A stretch of DNA of 64,000 nt from Falsigemmobacter faecalis (GTDB lineage Bacteria > Pseudomonadota > Alphaproteobacteria > Rhodobacterales > Rhodobacteraceae): the NCBI RefSeq assembly GCF_003863335.1, contig NZ_RRAZ01000002.1:162664-226663 (forward strand), written 5' to 3'. This document shows positions 1-8,818 of this stretch, in pieces. Position 1 is the first letter of the stretch. Each line of letters opens with the position of its first letter. The notes beneath the pieces were generated by a model that was given only the letters and a program-made list of their open reading frames with translations, made no database searches and was not told the origin of the DNA. A program made the position numbers and the translations under genes.

Positions 1-680
1 TTCAGCGCCGCCGTCAGCGAACGCGCCTGATCAAGGCCCAGCATCGCCATGGTGCGGTAGGTCTCCAGCTCACACAACCGCTGCACGATACGGCCGATAC
101 GCCGCGGGCCGGTGCCGCGTTTGACGAAGACCGCAAAGCGCATATGTCCGGCCGGATCGATGCGGAAATCCCCCGCAATCACGCCCGAGCCTTCAATAAT
201 CCGGCTCGCAGCCAGGCTTTCGGGCACGAACCAATGCTCCAGCTTTGCCAGCAGTTCGCCCTCATCCTCCGGCATCTCTTCGACGCGCACCAGAAGCGAG
301 ATCAGCCGCAGGCCGGGCGCTTTGGCGCGCCAGTCAGCGGGGAAAACATCGGCCTCGGCGGGATCAAAGGGGCGCGGCGACAGACCCGGGGTGAAGGCCG
401 AATAGCTCACAAATTCGGTGTGGCTTTCCCATTTCACCTCCGAGCGGCCAAGCGCGCCCGAGTAATGCGTGGCCCCCGGCTCGGGCAGAACGCCGCCCGC
501 ACGGGTGACCAGATCGGCAAGATGCGCCAGATCCTGGGCGCGATCGCGCCCCGCGGGATTTCCGGGCTGCATAAAGGCCACCAGCGCCACCGTTGCAGGC
601 AGCGGAACCGTAGGAAAGGGCCGCGCGTGCAGCTCATTCACGGTGGCATAGCGAAGCGGGTGATCGGTGACAGGCGACAT
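1..680 (-). CDS. DUF3422 family protein, N-terminal part (gene runs off the left edge)
   Basis: The reverse strand is open from an ATG at 678-680 to the window edge, giving 226 codons with no stop. The N-terminus carries NELHARPFP at residues 15-23, the hallmark of DUF3422, a family of roughly 420-residue proteins with two C-terminal membrane helices found mainly in Alpha- and Betaproteobacteria; its function is unknown. The visible half looks soluble and has no signal peptide. The membrane part would lie outside the window. The gene stands alone, transcribed leftward, with about 375 bp before the next gene upstream. Family assignment is based on the motif and overall fit. Confidence 0.8.
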   Translation of the reverse strand, partial: MSPVTDHPLRYATVNELHARPFPTVPLPATVALVAFMQPGNPAGRDRAQDLAHLADLVTRAGGVLPEPGATHYSGALGRSEVKWESHTEFVSYSAFTPGLSPRPFDPAEADVFPADWRAKAPGLRLISLLVRVEEMPEDEGELLAKLEHWFVPESLAASRIIEGSGVIAGDFRIDPAGHMRFAVFVKRGTGPRRIGRIVQRLCELETYRTMAMLGLDQARSLTAAL

Positions 681-966
681 GGCAACCCCGGTGCAGTTCG
701 TCCTTCCGGCAAATCAAAACCGACCGCACAGCGCCAGCGATTTTCCAGGCCCCGGGCCGGAATGCGACCATCTGGCACAGTAATGCCACCCGTTCCGGCA
801 CCGATCACCGGACGGCAGCATGTCAGAAGGGCAGCACTGCCGCTCAGACCGAACGGCCCTTACGCAAGGCCCACATTGATCCCCCGGATCTGGTCCGGGT
901 CAAGCCGCAGCTGACTGCCCGCAGGTCCTGCGGGTTATGCTTCGGTCGTCCAATCTCTTCAGGGTC

Positions 967-991
967 CTGAGGGCAGGCCTGCCGCCCTCAG
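967..991 (-). terminator. Hairpin in the gap 681-1055
   Basis: CTGAGGGC and GCCCTCAG form a perfect 8-bp stem around a 9-nt loop, 65 bp beyond the stop of the leftward gene at 1056-1433. There is no clear T-run on the minus strand, so it may be a weak or factor-assisted terminator. The rest of 681-1055 shows no gene; it should hold the promoter of the DUF3422 gene. Confidence 0.4.
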
Positions 992-1055
992 GTTGGATTT
1001 TGTCATTGCACCGGAAACGTGACCTATTCGCCCGCGCCGCTGTAATGACGCTTAA

Positions 1056-1433
1056 TCAGCGGCTTGTTACGTTGCCGCTCAGCTTGAAGATGTCGCTGGT
1101 GTCGATAACTCCACTGTCAATCAATGCCAGCAGTCGCTCGATGTGTGCCATCTGCACAGGCGTTGCATTCGGAAGCTGAACGAGCATCCCGCCCGGAGGC
1201 ATAGCGCCGCCACCGGTCGGACCAACCAGCTGCGCATTGAGAGCAGTGATAACCTGCAGGGACAGAGACGGAATCACCACGGCGGGCCCTGGGGTCCCAC
1301 CGATGACAGCAGGAGCCGGCGGCGGAGCGACCGGCGGGTTCACGGTGGCGGGTGCGGAGACAACAGGAACCGATCCTGCAAAAGCAGGAGCGGCGGCGAC
1401 GAAGGCTGCGACGGCAAGAGCGCTGCGAAGCAT
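1056..1433 (-). CDS. Small secreted protein with proline-rich linker
   Basis: Encodes 125 residues from an ATG at 1431-1433, chosen because it starts a clear signal peptide (about residues 1-19, ending APAFA) and has a GAGG-like ribosome site just upstream. A Pro/Ala-rich stretch follows (about residues 25-50), then a short hydrophilic C-terminal part. I recognise no family. It starts 11 bp after the stop of the envelope protein gene at 1445-2293 in the same direction, so the two are probably co-transcribed and may act together in the periplasm or at the outer membrane. Function unknown. Confidence 0.6.
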   Translation of the reverse strand: MLRSALAVAAFVAAAPAFAGSVPVVSAPATVNPPVAPPPAPAVIGGTPGPAVVIPSLSLQVITALNAQLVGPTGGGAMPPGGMLVQLPNATPVQMAHIERLLALIDSGVIDTSDIFKLSGNVTSR

Positions 1434-1444
1434 GATCAATCCTC

Positions 1445-2293
1445 TCAGAAGAATTTCGGGGTGGCAACTGCCACGCTCAGGTTCCACCGGCCGTTGTTAA
1501 CGCCCGATTTCGTCGAGTCTGCATAGCTCAGAGAAATTGAACCATCGTATTCACCAAACTTGCGGTGAACGTTGCCGCCGATGTGGTACTCGTCTTTCGA
1601 CACGCCTGCACCCACCGAAAGCCAGTCGGTCACGCCCACGCCCGCGCTGGCGAAGAGGCCACGGCCGCGGTCGTTCGCGCCAACCTGAGTGCCGTAGCCG
1701 ATGGTGAAGAGGCCCGGAACAAAACGGTCAGCAGCTTCGAAAGCGAAGGTGCTGGTATAGGCGAGATAGGTGTTCTCTTTCGAGGCTTTCGAATCGCCCC
1801 AGCGAACCGCGCTGCCGACGCCCACAGCCACAGCCGCAGATTGACCGGTCTGGAACGAGGCCACCTGACGCGACAGCTTGAAGCTGACGGTGCCGCTGTC
1901 GCCGAAGTCTTTCGGATCAACGCTGTCGAGGCCCAGAACGATGTCAAAGCCGACGGTGCGCGACGCATCGCCGAAGCCGACGCCGAAGGCCGCCGAGGCA
2001 TCGGTGCTGTCGCCAATCGGGCTGCCCGGGTTACGGCGCTTGTTGCTCAGCGAGCCCGAAGCGAAGAAGGTGCCATGCGGCAGGGTGAAAGCACCCGGTA
2101 CACCAAGCGTGGTGCCGCGGCCAACGACCGGCTTCGACACGGCGCCCGCTGCCGGAATATTGGCAGCAATAGATTCAAGGTATTTGATGTAAGCTTCGGC
2201 GCTGACGGTCTGCACCGCATCCTGAGCCGCGACCGGAGCAGCCAGCGCCAGGGACATGAGCGATCCGGAGATCACGGCGAACGTGGTTTTCAT
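1445..2293 (-). CDS. Secreted protein, probably an outer-membrane beta-barrel
   Basis: Encodes 282 residues from an ATG at 2291-2293. A signal peptide of about 22 residues (ending APVAAQ) is followed by an alpha-type segment and then many alternating Gly/Ser/Thr/aromatic strands (for example GVGVTDWLSVGAGVSKD). The protein ends in Phe-Phe; a C-terminal aromatic residue is typical of proteins inserted by the Bam machinery. These traits suggest a monomeric beta-barrel, but I cannot name a family. The in-frame extension to 2368 lacks a signal peptide at its start and was not used. It is the first gene of a probable two-gene unit with 1056-1433. Confidence 0.6.
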   Translation of the reverse strand: MKTTFAVISGSLMSLALAAPVAAQDAVQTVSAEAYIKYLESIAANIPAAGAVSKPVVGRGTTLGVPGAFTLPHGTFFASGSLSNKRRNPGSPIGDSTDASAAFGVGFGDASRTVGFDIVLGLDSVDPKDFGDSGTVSFKLSRQVASFQTGQSAAVAVGVGSAVRWGDSKASKENTYLAYTSTFAFEAADRFVPGLFTIGYGTQVGANDRGRGLFASAGVGVTDWLSVGAGVSKDEYHIGGNVHRKFGEYDGSISLSYADSTKSGVNNGRWNLSVAVATPKFF

Positions 2294-3107
2294 CTGTAGT
2301 CCTTTGTCTTTATATGAGAACCGGCCAGGCCGCTTCTTCGGGGTAGTGAATCTTATCTTGCGTCTCACGCTGCAGCTTTGGTCTGTCTGCGTCGTGTTCG
2401 GGTCCAGGCCAGCGGTATCACGACGGGGCGCATCAGCACGCCCCGCGCAGGGCCGCTGAAGTCACCTGAAAAGTTCAGAGGTCCCTGCTGATATCCAGCA
2501 GCCTCGCACAAGACCGAAGACAGCGCAGCGCAGGACGCCCGTGAGGGGCGCAGGGGGGGCTCAGATCTCAGACCGGGGCGGATTGCGACGAAACCCTTCC
2601 TGGACATGCACAGCACCCGACTGCGGTCTGCCGACCGGCCGGGGCCTGATAAAAGATATATCGCAGGCAGAGGTAACATCTGTCGTCCCGCCCTCTCACT
2701 AAGAATGCACCTGCCAGGGACAAGTCCCCGGGATCACAAAACAATCCCGAAGATTGTAGGAAAGAATCTCCAGGTTGCAAAGGTTAACTTCTTCTAAAGG
2801 CGAAATTAGTTCGGATAATCTACCAAAACGGATTGAAGGGCTTAGACACGCATCATTGAAGGGCAATTCCGATGACGAATCACCCGTCATGGTTGCAGAC
2901 AGGCTCCTTACCCAGAGCAAATTGGCCAGCCGGATCTGCCAGCCGCAAAGCCGATTCAGGCGACCCGGCTCTGCGCACTGTCACACCCGTTAGAATTGCA
3001 ACGACTTCCTGGCCTGCCCCGGGGCGGCTCGTAACGCCGTTTTAATCCCGACTGTCGTCTTCTGTCCCCGGGTGTACGGGCGAAAGCCCTTTCGGGTGTG
3101 AGGACAC
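2294..3107. other. Long intergenic region, no supported gene
   Basis: About 810 bp between divergent genes. Short open frames here have no convincing ribosome site or family. The middle (about 2640-2890) is more AT-rich than its surroundings. CGGGGCG (2424-2430) and CGCCCCG (2439-2445) form a 7-bp inverted repeat with an 8-nt loop. Promoters for the leftward envelope gene and the rightward ClpP-like gene must lie here, but I could not place them. Confidence 0.5.
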
Positions 3108-3584
3108 ATGTTACGTATAATCAAACCGTGCCGGTCCGGCACGAGGGGCGCAGCTCTGCTTTGGGGCGGCCTTGCGGTGGTGATCTGTCTCAGCGGCGCG
3201 CCACAGGCCGCCCTGGCACAGGGGCCTTTGGTGGTAACCCGCGACAATGGCGGTCTGCTGAAGGTGCGCAGATCAGAGGTGCGGGCGCTGCAGGCCTCCG
3301 GTCGGCGTGTCGAGTTGCGCGGGATCTGCTACTCGGCCTGCACGATGTATCTCGGCGCGCCAGGTGTCTGCCTCGATCCGCAGGCAGAACTCGGCTTTCA
3401 TGGCCCCAGCTGGTATTCCGCGCCGCTGCCACAGCAGGATTTCGACTACTGGAGCCATGAGTTAGCGGTCCACTACCGCGAGCCGCTGCGCAGCTGGTTC
3501 ATGAACAAAGCCCGCTATACCCTGAGCAGCTATCACCGGGTCAGCGGCGCCGAGATGATCCGTATGGGATATCCACAATGCTAA
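3108..3584 (+). CDS. Periplasmic ClpP-like (COG3904-type) protein
   Basis: Encodes 158 residues with a long signal peptide (about residues 1-38, ending QAALAQ). The core GICYSACTMYL followed by ELGFHGP resembles small secreted alphaproteobacterial proteins with a ClpP/crotonase fold, in which a Ser in a C-x-SAC motif and a His in G-x-H are conserved; here they are Ser76 and His98. It may be a periplasmic peptidase-like protein, but activity is not established for this group. It is monocistronic and ends at a terminator shared with the convergent EPS operon. Fold assignment is by motif only. Confidence 0.6.
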   Translation: MLRIIKPCRSGTRGAALLWGGLAVVICLSGAPQAALAQGPLVVTRDNGGLLKVRRSEVRALQASGRRVELRGICYSACTMYLGAPGVCLDPQAELGFHGPSWYSAPLPQQDFDYWSHELAVHYREPLRSWFMNKARYTLSSYHRVSGAEMIRMGYPQC

Positions 3585-3586
3585 AA

Positions 3587-3608
3587 GAGCCGGCCCCAGG
3601 GCCGGCTC
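3587..3608. terminator. Bidirectional terminator between convergent genes
   Basis: GAGCCGGCC and GGCCGGCTC pair in a GC-rich stem of at least 9 bp with a very short loop. It is preceded by an A-run and followed by a T-containing tail, and lies between the ClpP-like gene (ends 3584) and the leftward Wzc gene (ends 3616), so it can serve both. Confidence 0.75.
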
Positions 3609-3615
3609 TCTTCAT

Positions 3616-5817
3616 TCAGCGGTCTGCGTCGGACTTATAAGAATAGCGGTAGTTGTAGTAATAATACTGGCCGCCCCCATAAGAGGAGACTTCGCTTTGC
3701 TTATAGCCGTTCAGCACGGCACCGGTAATTTTGTTGCCCGCGATCTCAAAGGCACGCTGCGCGGCCTCAATCTCGCCGCGAACCGTTTCCATATGGCGCA
3801 CCACCAGAAGGGTCGCCCCGGCATAGCGGGACATGATCACCGGATCGGTCACGGCCAGAACCGGCGGGCTGTCGACGATCACCAGATCGAACTCGCGGTT
3901 CAGCGCCTCAATCATCTGCTCAAACTCGGCCCGCATCAGCAGCTCAGACGGGTTCGGCGGATAGCGCCCGCTGCAGATCACCGCCATATTCGGCGTCGGA
4001 CCCGGCAGCACGATCTGCTCAAGCGTTGCCTGACCGGAGAGATATTCCGCAAGCCCCACCGCGTTCTTCGGCTGTTTCACATAGCGGCGCAGATATCCGC
4101 GCCGCAAATCGGCATCAACCACCACCACCCGCTGCCCGGCTTCGGCGGCAATGACGGCAAGGTTGATCGAGGTGAAGCTTTTCCCGGCCCCGGGGGCTGT
4201 TGAGGTGACCAGAAGCATCTTGCTGGAGTGATCCAGCATCCCGAAGTGCAGCGAAGTCCTGAGCGAACGCATCGCTTCAATCGTCAGATCCTGCGGGCTT
4301 TCCAGCGCATGGATCGGTAGATCGCCCCGGCGGCTGCGGTGACCGGCGACATCATCCGAATAGGTAATGGTGCCAAAGACCGGCAGGCCGAGCGCTTCGA
4401 TATCTTCGCCGCCCCGGATGCCCTGGCGCAGGAAATGGCGCAGGAAGGCAATGCCGATCCCGATGATCAGACCAAGGATCGCGGCAATCGCGATGGTCTG
4501 CTGCACCTTCGGGGTGACCTGACGGTTGGTGGCATAGGCGACATCGATCACCCGCACAGACCCCACGGTCGAGGCACGCACAACGCGCAATTCCTGGGCG
4601 CGGTTCAGAAGCTGGGTATAGACCTCTGCGGCCACTTCCAGGTTGCGGCTCAGGTTGAAGATCTCTTTTTGGGTCTCCGGCAGCGTGGCGGTGACTTCGC
4701 GGATCTCACTCAGCTGGCTTTGCAGCGTGCGGCGGGCATCCAGAAGCTGCTGATAGGTGGGGTGGTTCACCGTAAAGCGCTTTTTCAGGTCTTCTTCCTG
4801 CAGCGCCAGCTCATTCAGCTTGCCCTCAAGTTCGGCCGCCTTATCGAGCAGGCTGCGCGTCTCATAGGTCACATCCACAGATTGCTGCGACTGCTGATAG
4901 GCGTTCATTTCCTGCTGCGCCTGAACCACTGCGGTCTGCGCGATCGGCAGCTGTTCTTCGATGAACTTCAGGCTGTTATCCGCCTCAGCCGCAGAGCGGC
5001 CGATGTTCTGCCCCACATAAGAGCGGGTGATAGCCGCCAGCACCAGTTCCGCCTGACGCGGTGAGACATCGCGGTAGCTGACGCGCAGAAGTTTCGCGTT
5101 GCGCCCCGCGCCGCCGATGGTCAGACGTTCCTGAATATCGCGCACCGCAGCCGCCACGGAAGAGTGGCGCAGGATAAAGCGACGGCCTTCCGGGCCGATC
5201 AGATCACCGATCTTCAGCACCAGCCCGCTCTGCGCATCCTTCAGCTCATCGCCAACGCGGCCCTGCAGCTCACGTCCGTCGTGCATCTTCAGACCATAGG
5301 CCCCGCCGCCCAGATTGGTCAGCACGAATTCTTCTGCCGACAGCTCTTCCGGCGCGGACATCGCCGCGACGATGATGCCTTCATTGCCGTGCTCATAGGC
5401 TTTGAACCAGCCCTCGCCGCTCAGCCCCAGACGGGCGGGCAGCTTGCCGAGGATCGGGAAGGGCTCGGGCTCTGCGCTGATGACCAGCCCCAGCTCGCGA
5501 ACCGCATCCCCCAGCACCATGCGCGAGCGCAGGATCTCGGTCTCGGTCTCAATCAGCGCCGCAGCGGTGCCCCCCCCGGCCAGCATATCCTGCATGGCAG
5601 AAGGCAGAGCCAGGTTCGAGGCCCGCTCCTCCAGCTGCAGAAGGCTGTTGGCCTCATAAAGCGGTGTGGCGCGCAGAATGACAAAAGCGCCAAGCAGAAC
5701 ACCGACAACGAGTGAAATGAAGAGGAGAATCCGGGCACGCCAGATGACCATAACGAGCGCGAGAAGGTCGATCTCAGACTCATTCTTCTCAGGTTTTTGG
5801 CTTCCGGGCATCGCCAT
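3616..5817 (-). CDS. wzc: Wzc-type polysaccharide co-polymerase / tyrosine kinase
   Basis: Encodes about 733 residues. The N-terminus carries a Wzz domain with a first membrane helix near residues 24-45. A large periplasmic coiled-coil region follows, then a second helix, then a cytoplasmic BY-kinase domain with Walker A (TAPGAGKS), Walker A' (VVVVDADLRRG) and Walker B (VIVDSPPV). The tail is a Tyr cluster (GGGQYYYYNYRYSY), the usual autophosphorylation site. Such proteins control chain length and export of capsule or exopolysaccharide together with a Wza channel and a Wzb phosphatase, both encoded just upstream. The start at 5817 is preceded by AGGA; an ATG two codons later is also possible. 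Confidence 0.93.
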   Translation of the reverse strand: MAMPGSQKPEKNESEIDLLALVMVIWRARILLFISLVVGVLLGAFVILRATPLYEANSLLQLEERASNLALPSAMQDMLAGGGTAAALIETETEILRSRMVLGDAVRELGLVISAEPEPFPILGKLPARLGLSGEGWFKAYEHGNEGIIVAAMSAPEELSAEEFVLTNLGGGAYGLKMHDGRELQGRVGDELKDAQSGLVLKIGDLIGPEGRRFILRHSSVAAAVRDIQERLTIGGAGRNAKLLRVSYRDVSPRQAELVLAAITRSYVGQNIGRSAAEADNSLKFIEEQLPIAQTAVVQAQQEMNAYQQSQQSVDVTYETRSLLDKAAELEGKLNELALQEEDLKKRFTVNHPTYQQLLDARRTLQSQLSEIREVTATLPETQKEIFNLSRNLEVAAEVYTQLLNRAQELRVVRASTVGSVRVIDVAYATNRQVTPKVQQTIAIAAILGLIIGIGIAFLRHFLRQGIRGGEDIEALGLPVFGTITYSDDVAGHRSRRGDLPIHALESPQDLTIEAMRSLRTSLHFGMLDHSSKMLLVTSTAPGAGKSFTSINLAVIAAEAGQRVVVVDADLRRGYLRRYVKQPKNAVGLAEYLSGQATLEQIVLPGPTPNMAVICSGRYPPNPSELLMRAEFEQMIEALNREFDLVIVDSPPVLAVTDPVIMSRYAGATLLVVRHMETVRGEIEAAQRAFEIAGNKITGAVLNGYKQSEVSSYGGGQYYYYNYRYSYKSDADR

Positions 5818-5854
5818 CCTGCTGATATTCCTGTTATTCTCTTGGAGCTGATGC

Positions 5855-6289
5855 TCAGGACTTAAGCCGCGCAACCCATCCGTCTGCAGCGGTCAGAATT
5901 TTATCTCTGACGCTGCGATGCAGCTCAGAGGAGCGACGATAGGGATCTTCAATGCCGCGCGCGCCGGTCCACTGATCAAACAGCATGACACGGCCCGAGA
6001 GCTGCGGCCAGCGCTTTGAGATTTCAGCGCGGTGGCCGGGTTCCATGACCAGAATAAGATCATAGCCCGCGCCCATCGCGCCGGTCAGCTGCCGCGCCAC
6101 ATGGCCGCTGAGATCCAGCCCCGCCTCAGAAGCGGCCTCACTTGCGGTGCGGTCGGCCTCATGGCCCACCACCGCCGCAAGCCCGGCAGAATCGATCCGC
6201 AGATCCGGAAGAGCTTTTCTCAACGCCCGCTCGCCCAGCGGCGAGCGGCAGATATTACCCACACAGACAACCAGTACTGAACGAAACAT
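5855..6289 (-). CDS. wzb: Low-molecular-weight protein tyrosine phosphatase (Wzb type)
   Basis: Encodes 144 residues. The phosphatase loop CVGNICRSP starts at Cys9, fitting C-X5-R-S with Cys9 as nucleophile and Arg15 as phosphate binder. The general-acid Asp lies in IEDPYRRS near residue 115. The length is typical of bacterial LMW-PTPs. It sits between the Wza and Wzc genes with gaps of 5 and 37 bp, so it should dephosphorylate the Wzc tyrosine tail and cycle the export machine. No feature looks abnormal. Confidence 0.93.
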   Translation of the reverse strand: MFRSVLVVCVGNICRSPLGERALRKALPDLRIDSAGLAAVVGHEADRTASEAASEAGLDLSGHVARQLTGAMGAGYDLILVMEPGHRAEISKRWPQLSGRVMLFDQWTGARGIEDPYRRSSELHRSVRDKILTAADGWVARLKS

Positions 6290-6294
6290 AGGGC

Positions 6295-7374
6295 TTATTC
6301 CGTAGCGATCAGATCTGCGGTCCGCACCGTGGTCAGGGTCGGCACAAGGCTTGAGACGAGGCGGTTCCAGCGGTAGATCGGCGAAGAGGTCACATAAACC
6401 ACATCATTGGGATGCAGCACAAAGCGGGTGCCAAGCAGGTAGGCCGCCGGGTTCGAGGCATCAAGCTGATAGACATGCATGCCGTCTTTCTGATCGCGGA
6501 AGATGAAGATGCCGCGGGCATCGGCCTGGCCTTCTTTGATCCCGCCAATGCTGGTGACAGCCTGGGTCAGGTTGATATTTTCGCGCGTCAGATCGATGGT
6601 CGCCGATTTGACCAGCTGGCCCAGAAGGAAGGCCTCCTGCAGCTCAATCCGCGGCACGCTGACCACATCGCCGCCGCGCAGCAGCGGGTTGTTGGCCGAG
6701 ACACCGTTTTTCAGGAAGGCTTCCAGATCGACCCGGTGGGTCTTGCTGCCGCGACGGATGGTGACCAGACGGGCATCGGCCTCTTTGGTCAGCCCCCCGG
6801 CCGCATCGATCGCATCCAGAAGCGTCAGCGGCACATCGGTCAGCTTCTGACGGCTGGGCTGGCTCACTTCCCCGGTGACCGAGACGGCCTGGCTGTTATA
6901 GCCCACGACCTTCACTTCCATCTGCGGGTTCGGGATGAACTCAGCCATCCGGGCCGACAGATCCGCACGGACCTGCTCAGGCGTGCGGCCGCGCGCCGTT
7001 ACCTGGCCGACGTGGGGATAGAAGAAGGTGCCGTCTGACTGCACGCGCAGACCGGATTCCAGCGGCGTGCGGCGGTCACCCGCCGGCATGGTCAGATCGG
7101 GGTGATCCCAGACCACCACATCGAGCACATCACCCACACCGATCCTGTAATTCCACATCTCACCCGCGGCGACCGTGGTCCGGCTGCCGGCAAGATTGCG
7201 CTTGCGGTTAAACTGATTGATATTCTCAGCCGTAAGGCGAACGATCTTCACATTGGTCGCAAGTTCTTCGACCGGCTTTTCCGCGCCATCTGCATCCACG
7301 GGGAAACTGGTGTTCGCAAGATCACACCCGGACACCAGTACAATGACCGCCAGAATACTGAACCAGGCGCGCAT
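6295..7374 (-). CDS. wza: Polysaccharide export outer-membrane lipoprotein (Wza type)
   Basis: Encodes 359 residues. A lipoprotein signal peptide ends in VLVSGC with the lipid-modified Cys17. A Poly_export domain (YRIGVGDVLDVVVWDHPDL region) is followed by SLBB-type repeats (around VTGEVSQPSRQ and LLGQLVKSATIDL), the order seen in Wza channels. It would form the outer-membrane pore for the polysaccharide. It is the first gene of a leftward wza-wzb-wzc operon and is divergent from the sugar-phosphate transferase gene at 7680. Confidence 0.92.
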   Translation of the reverse strand: MRAWFSILAVIVLVSGCDLANTSFPVDADGAEKPVEELATNVKIVRLTAENINQFNRKRNLAGSRTTVAAGEMWNYRIGVGDVLDVVVWDHPDLTMPAGDRRTPLESGLRVQSDGTFFYPHVGQVTARGRTPEQVRADLSARMAEFIPNPQMEVKVVGYNSQAVSVTGEVSQPSRQKLTDVPLTLLDAIDAAGGLTKEADARLVTIRRGSKTHRVDLEAFLKNGVSANNPLLRGGDVVSVPRIELQEAFLLGQLVKSATIDLTRENINLTQAVTSIGGIKEGQADARGIFIFRDQKDGMHVYQLDASNPAAYLLGTRFVLHPNDVVYVTSSPIYRWNRLVSSLVPTLTTVRTADLIATE

Positions 7375-7679
7375 CAGAACCTCATTTTTTCAATCGATTT
7401 AAGACGATAGTGAAATACCGGGAGTCGCAGAAAGATCCCGCGGATTTCGGCCTGTATAGGCAATCACCCAGGCCAAGAAAACCTTTAAGATCCTGTTAGG
7501 TGTTTTTTTCCCGGAGTGGGGCAAAAATCTCATTCGTTGCAAATTTTTAGTTAACTTGTGGCCGCTGATACACTATGCACGGGGTCGCTCAATACTGCGG
7601 CGTGACAGAGCGCCTTATTGACAGTTGTTCATAACACCTTTGCGTGTAAAATTATAAATCTGATTGGCCGGAGCCTTCC
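7375..7679. promoter_or_regulatory. Divergent promoter region between wza and the sugar-phosphate transferase
   Basis: This 305-bp gap is clearly more AT-rich than its flanks, with T-rich and A-rich tracts around 7500-7560 and 7640-7660. It must drive both EPS transcription units. A loose sigma70-like pair (TTGTTC, 16 bp, TAAAAT) ends about 30 bp before the rightward start. Because the exact elements are uncertain, only the region is annotated. Confidence 0.45.
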
Positions 7680-8765
7680 ATGACTGCTGTCATCGCCATT
7701 GCCGCCTGTATTGCCAGTGCCGCTGTTGCGATATGCCTCGTGCTGACGCGGAATCTGCACGGACGTTTCACACTTGATAATCAACCCGGAGTGCAGAAGC
7801 TCCACGAGCGGCCCACGCCGCGGATCGGGGGACTGGCCCTCATTGCAGGGGCGCTGGTTGGGGTTATTTTTCTTGAACCTGAGGCTGCGGCACTCTGGGG
7901 TCTTATCTGTCTGACCGCGGTTCCGGCGTTTGTGTCGGGCCTCATTGAAGATATTACCAAAAAGGTCGGCGTAAAGACGCGGCTTTTCGCAACAATTATC
8001 TCGGGCCTGCTGTTTTGCATTTTCACGGGCTATGCGGTGCGCGAAACGTCAATCCCCGGTGTGGATACACTTCTTGGCTTTGCGCCGGTTGCGGTTCTCT
8101 TCACCGCATTTGCGATCGGCGGCATTGCCAATGCGATCAATATTATTGACGGGGTGAACGGCCTTGCCTCGGGCGCTGCCATCATCATCCTGCTTGGCTT
8201 TGCCGTTGTGGCGGGGAATGCCGGCGATGGCGCACTGCAGGGGATCTGTCTGGTTGCGGCCGGCTCAATCCTTGGGTTTTTCCTGCTGAATTATCCGATG
8301 GGGCTGATCTTCTTTGGCGATGCCGGGGCCTATACGGCGGGCTTTGTGGTGGCGGTGGTCGCGGTCCTGCTGCCCGCGCGCAATCCGGAACTCTCGCCGC
8401 TGATCGGTCTTCTGGGGCTTTCCTATCCGGTGATGGAGACCATGGTGTCGATCCACCGCCGCCTCGTGCGCGAGGGGACGAACCCCGGCCAGCCTGACCG
8501 TCTGCATCTGCACAGCCTGGTCTACCGCAGCTTTGCGCGCCGCGCCGCTCAGGCCATCGGGCTTCCGGCGATGCGCAATCCGATGACCAGCACCGTGATG
8601 TGGTTCTTCCCCTTCCTCTCGGCGCTTTTGTGCACCATTGCCGCCGAAAGCACTCCGGCCGTTCTGGTGGCAACCGCCATCGTGGTGGTCAGCTATCTTC
8701 TGGCCTACCGCCGCGTGGCACTGCTGCGCAGCCTGCGCCGCAAAGACGATGAAGTTCCGGCCTGA
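7680..8765 (+). CDS. Polyprenyl-phosphate sugar-1-phosphate transferase (WecA/MraY superfamily, glycosyltransferase family 4)
   Basis: Encodes 361 residues forming about ten membrane helices. Diagnostic motifs appear in family order: PRIGGLAL after the first helix, the acidic loop GLIEDITKKVG, NAINIIDGVNGLASG, FFGDAGAYTAGF and the histidine motif DRLHLHSL. Members transfer a sugar-1-phosphate, often GlcNAc or a related sugar, to undecaprenyl phosphate at the cytoplasmic face. This is the first step in building EPS or O-antigen repeat units. Its position divergent from wza-wzb-wzc suggests it primes the polymer those proteins export. Which sugar is used cannot be read from the sequence. Confidence 0.9.
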   Translation: MTAVIAIAACIASAAVAICLVLTRNLHGRFTLDNQPGVQKLHERPTPRIGGLALIAGALVGVIFLEPEAAALWGLICLTAVPAFVSGLIEDITKKVGVKTRLFATIISGLLFCIFTGYAVRETSIPGVDTLLGFAPVAVLFTAFAIGGIANAINIIDGVNGLASGAAIIILLGFAVVAGNAGDGALQGICLVAAGSILGFFLLNYPMGLIFFGDAGAYTAGFVVAVVAVLLPARNPELSPLIGLLGLSYPVMETMVSIHRRLVREGTNPGQPDRLHLHSLVYRSFARRAAQAIGLPAMRNPMTSTVMWFFPFLSALLCTIAAESTPAVLVATAIVVVSYLLAYRRVALLRSLRRKDDEVPA

Positions 8766-8787
8766 GGCCCTGACGACATCTGACAGA

Positions 8788-8811
8788 AAGGCCGCCCCAC
8801 GGGGCGGCCTT
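8788..8811. terminator. Bidirectional terminator
   Basis: AAGGCCGCCCC and GGGGCGGCCTT form an 11-bp stem with a 2-nt loop at full pairing; the functional loop is probably larger. It is followed by TCTTCG on the plus strand and lies between the transferase (ends 8765) and the convergent oxidoreductase (ends 8819). Confidence 0.75.
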
Positions 8812-8818
8812 CTTCGTC

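Noticed and set aside
144..914. 256-codon open frame on the plus strand
   Set aside because: It is antisense to the DUF3422 gene, which has clear family motifs, and its product is Arg-rich with no domain.
2775..2993. 72-codon open frame in the long intergenic region
   Set aside because: There is no convincing start or ribosome site and no recognisable family; the composition looks non-coding.
7618..7623. TTGACA as a -35 box for the sugar-phosphate transferase
   Set aside because: The nearest TAAAAT is 23 bp away, too far for a normal sigma70 promoter.
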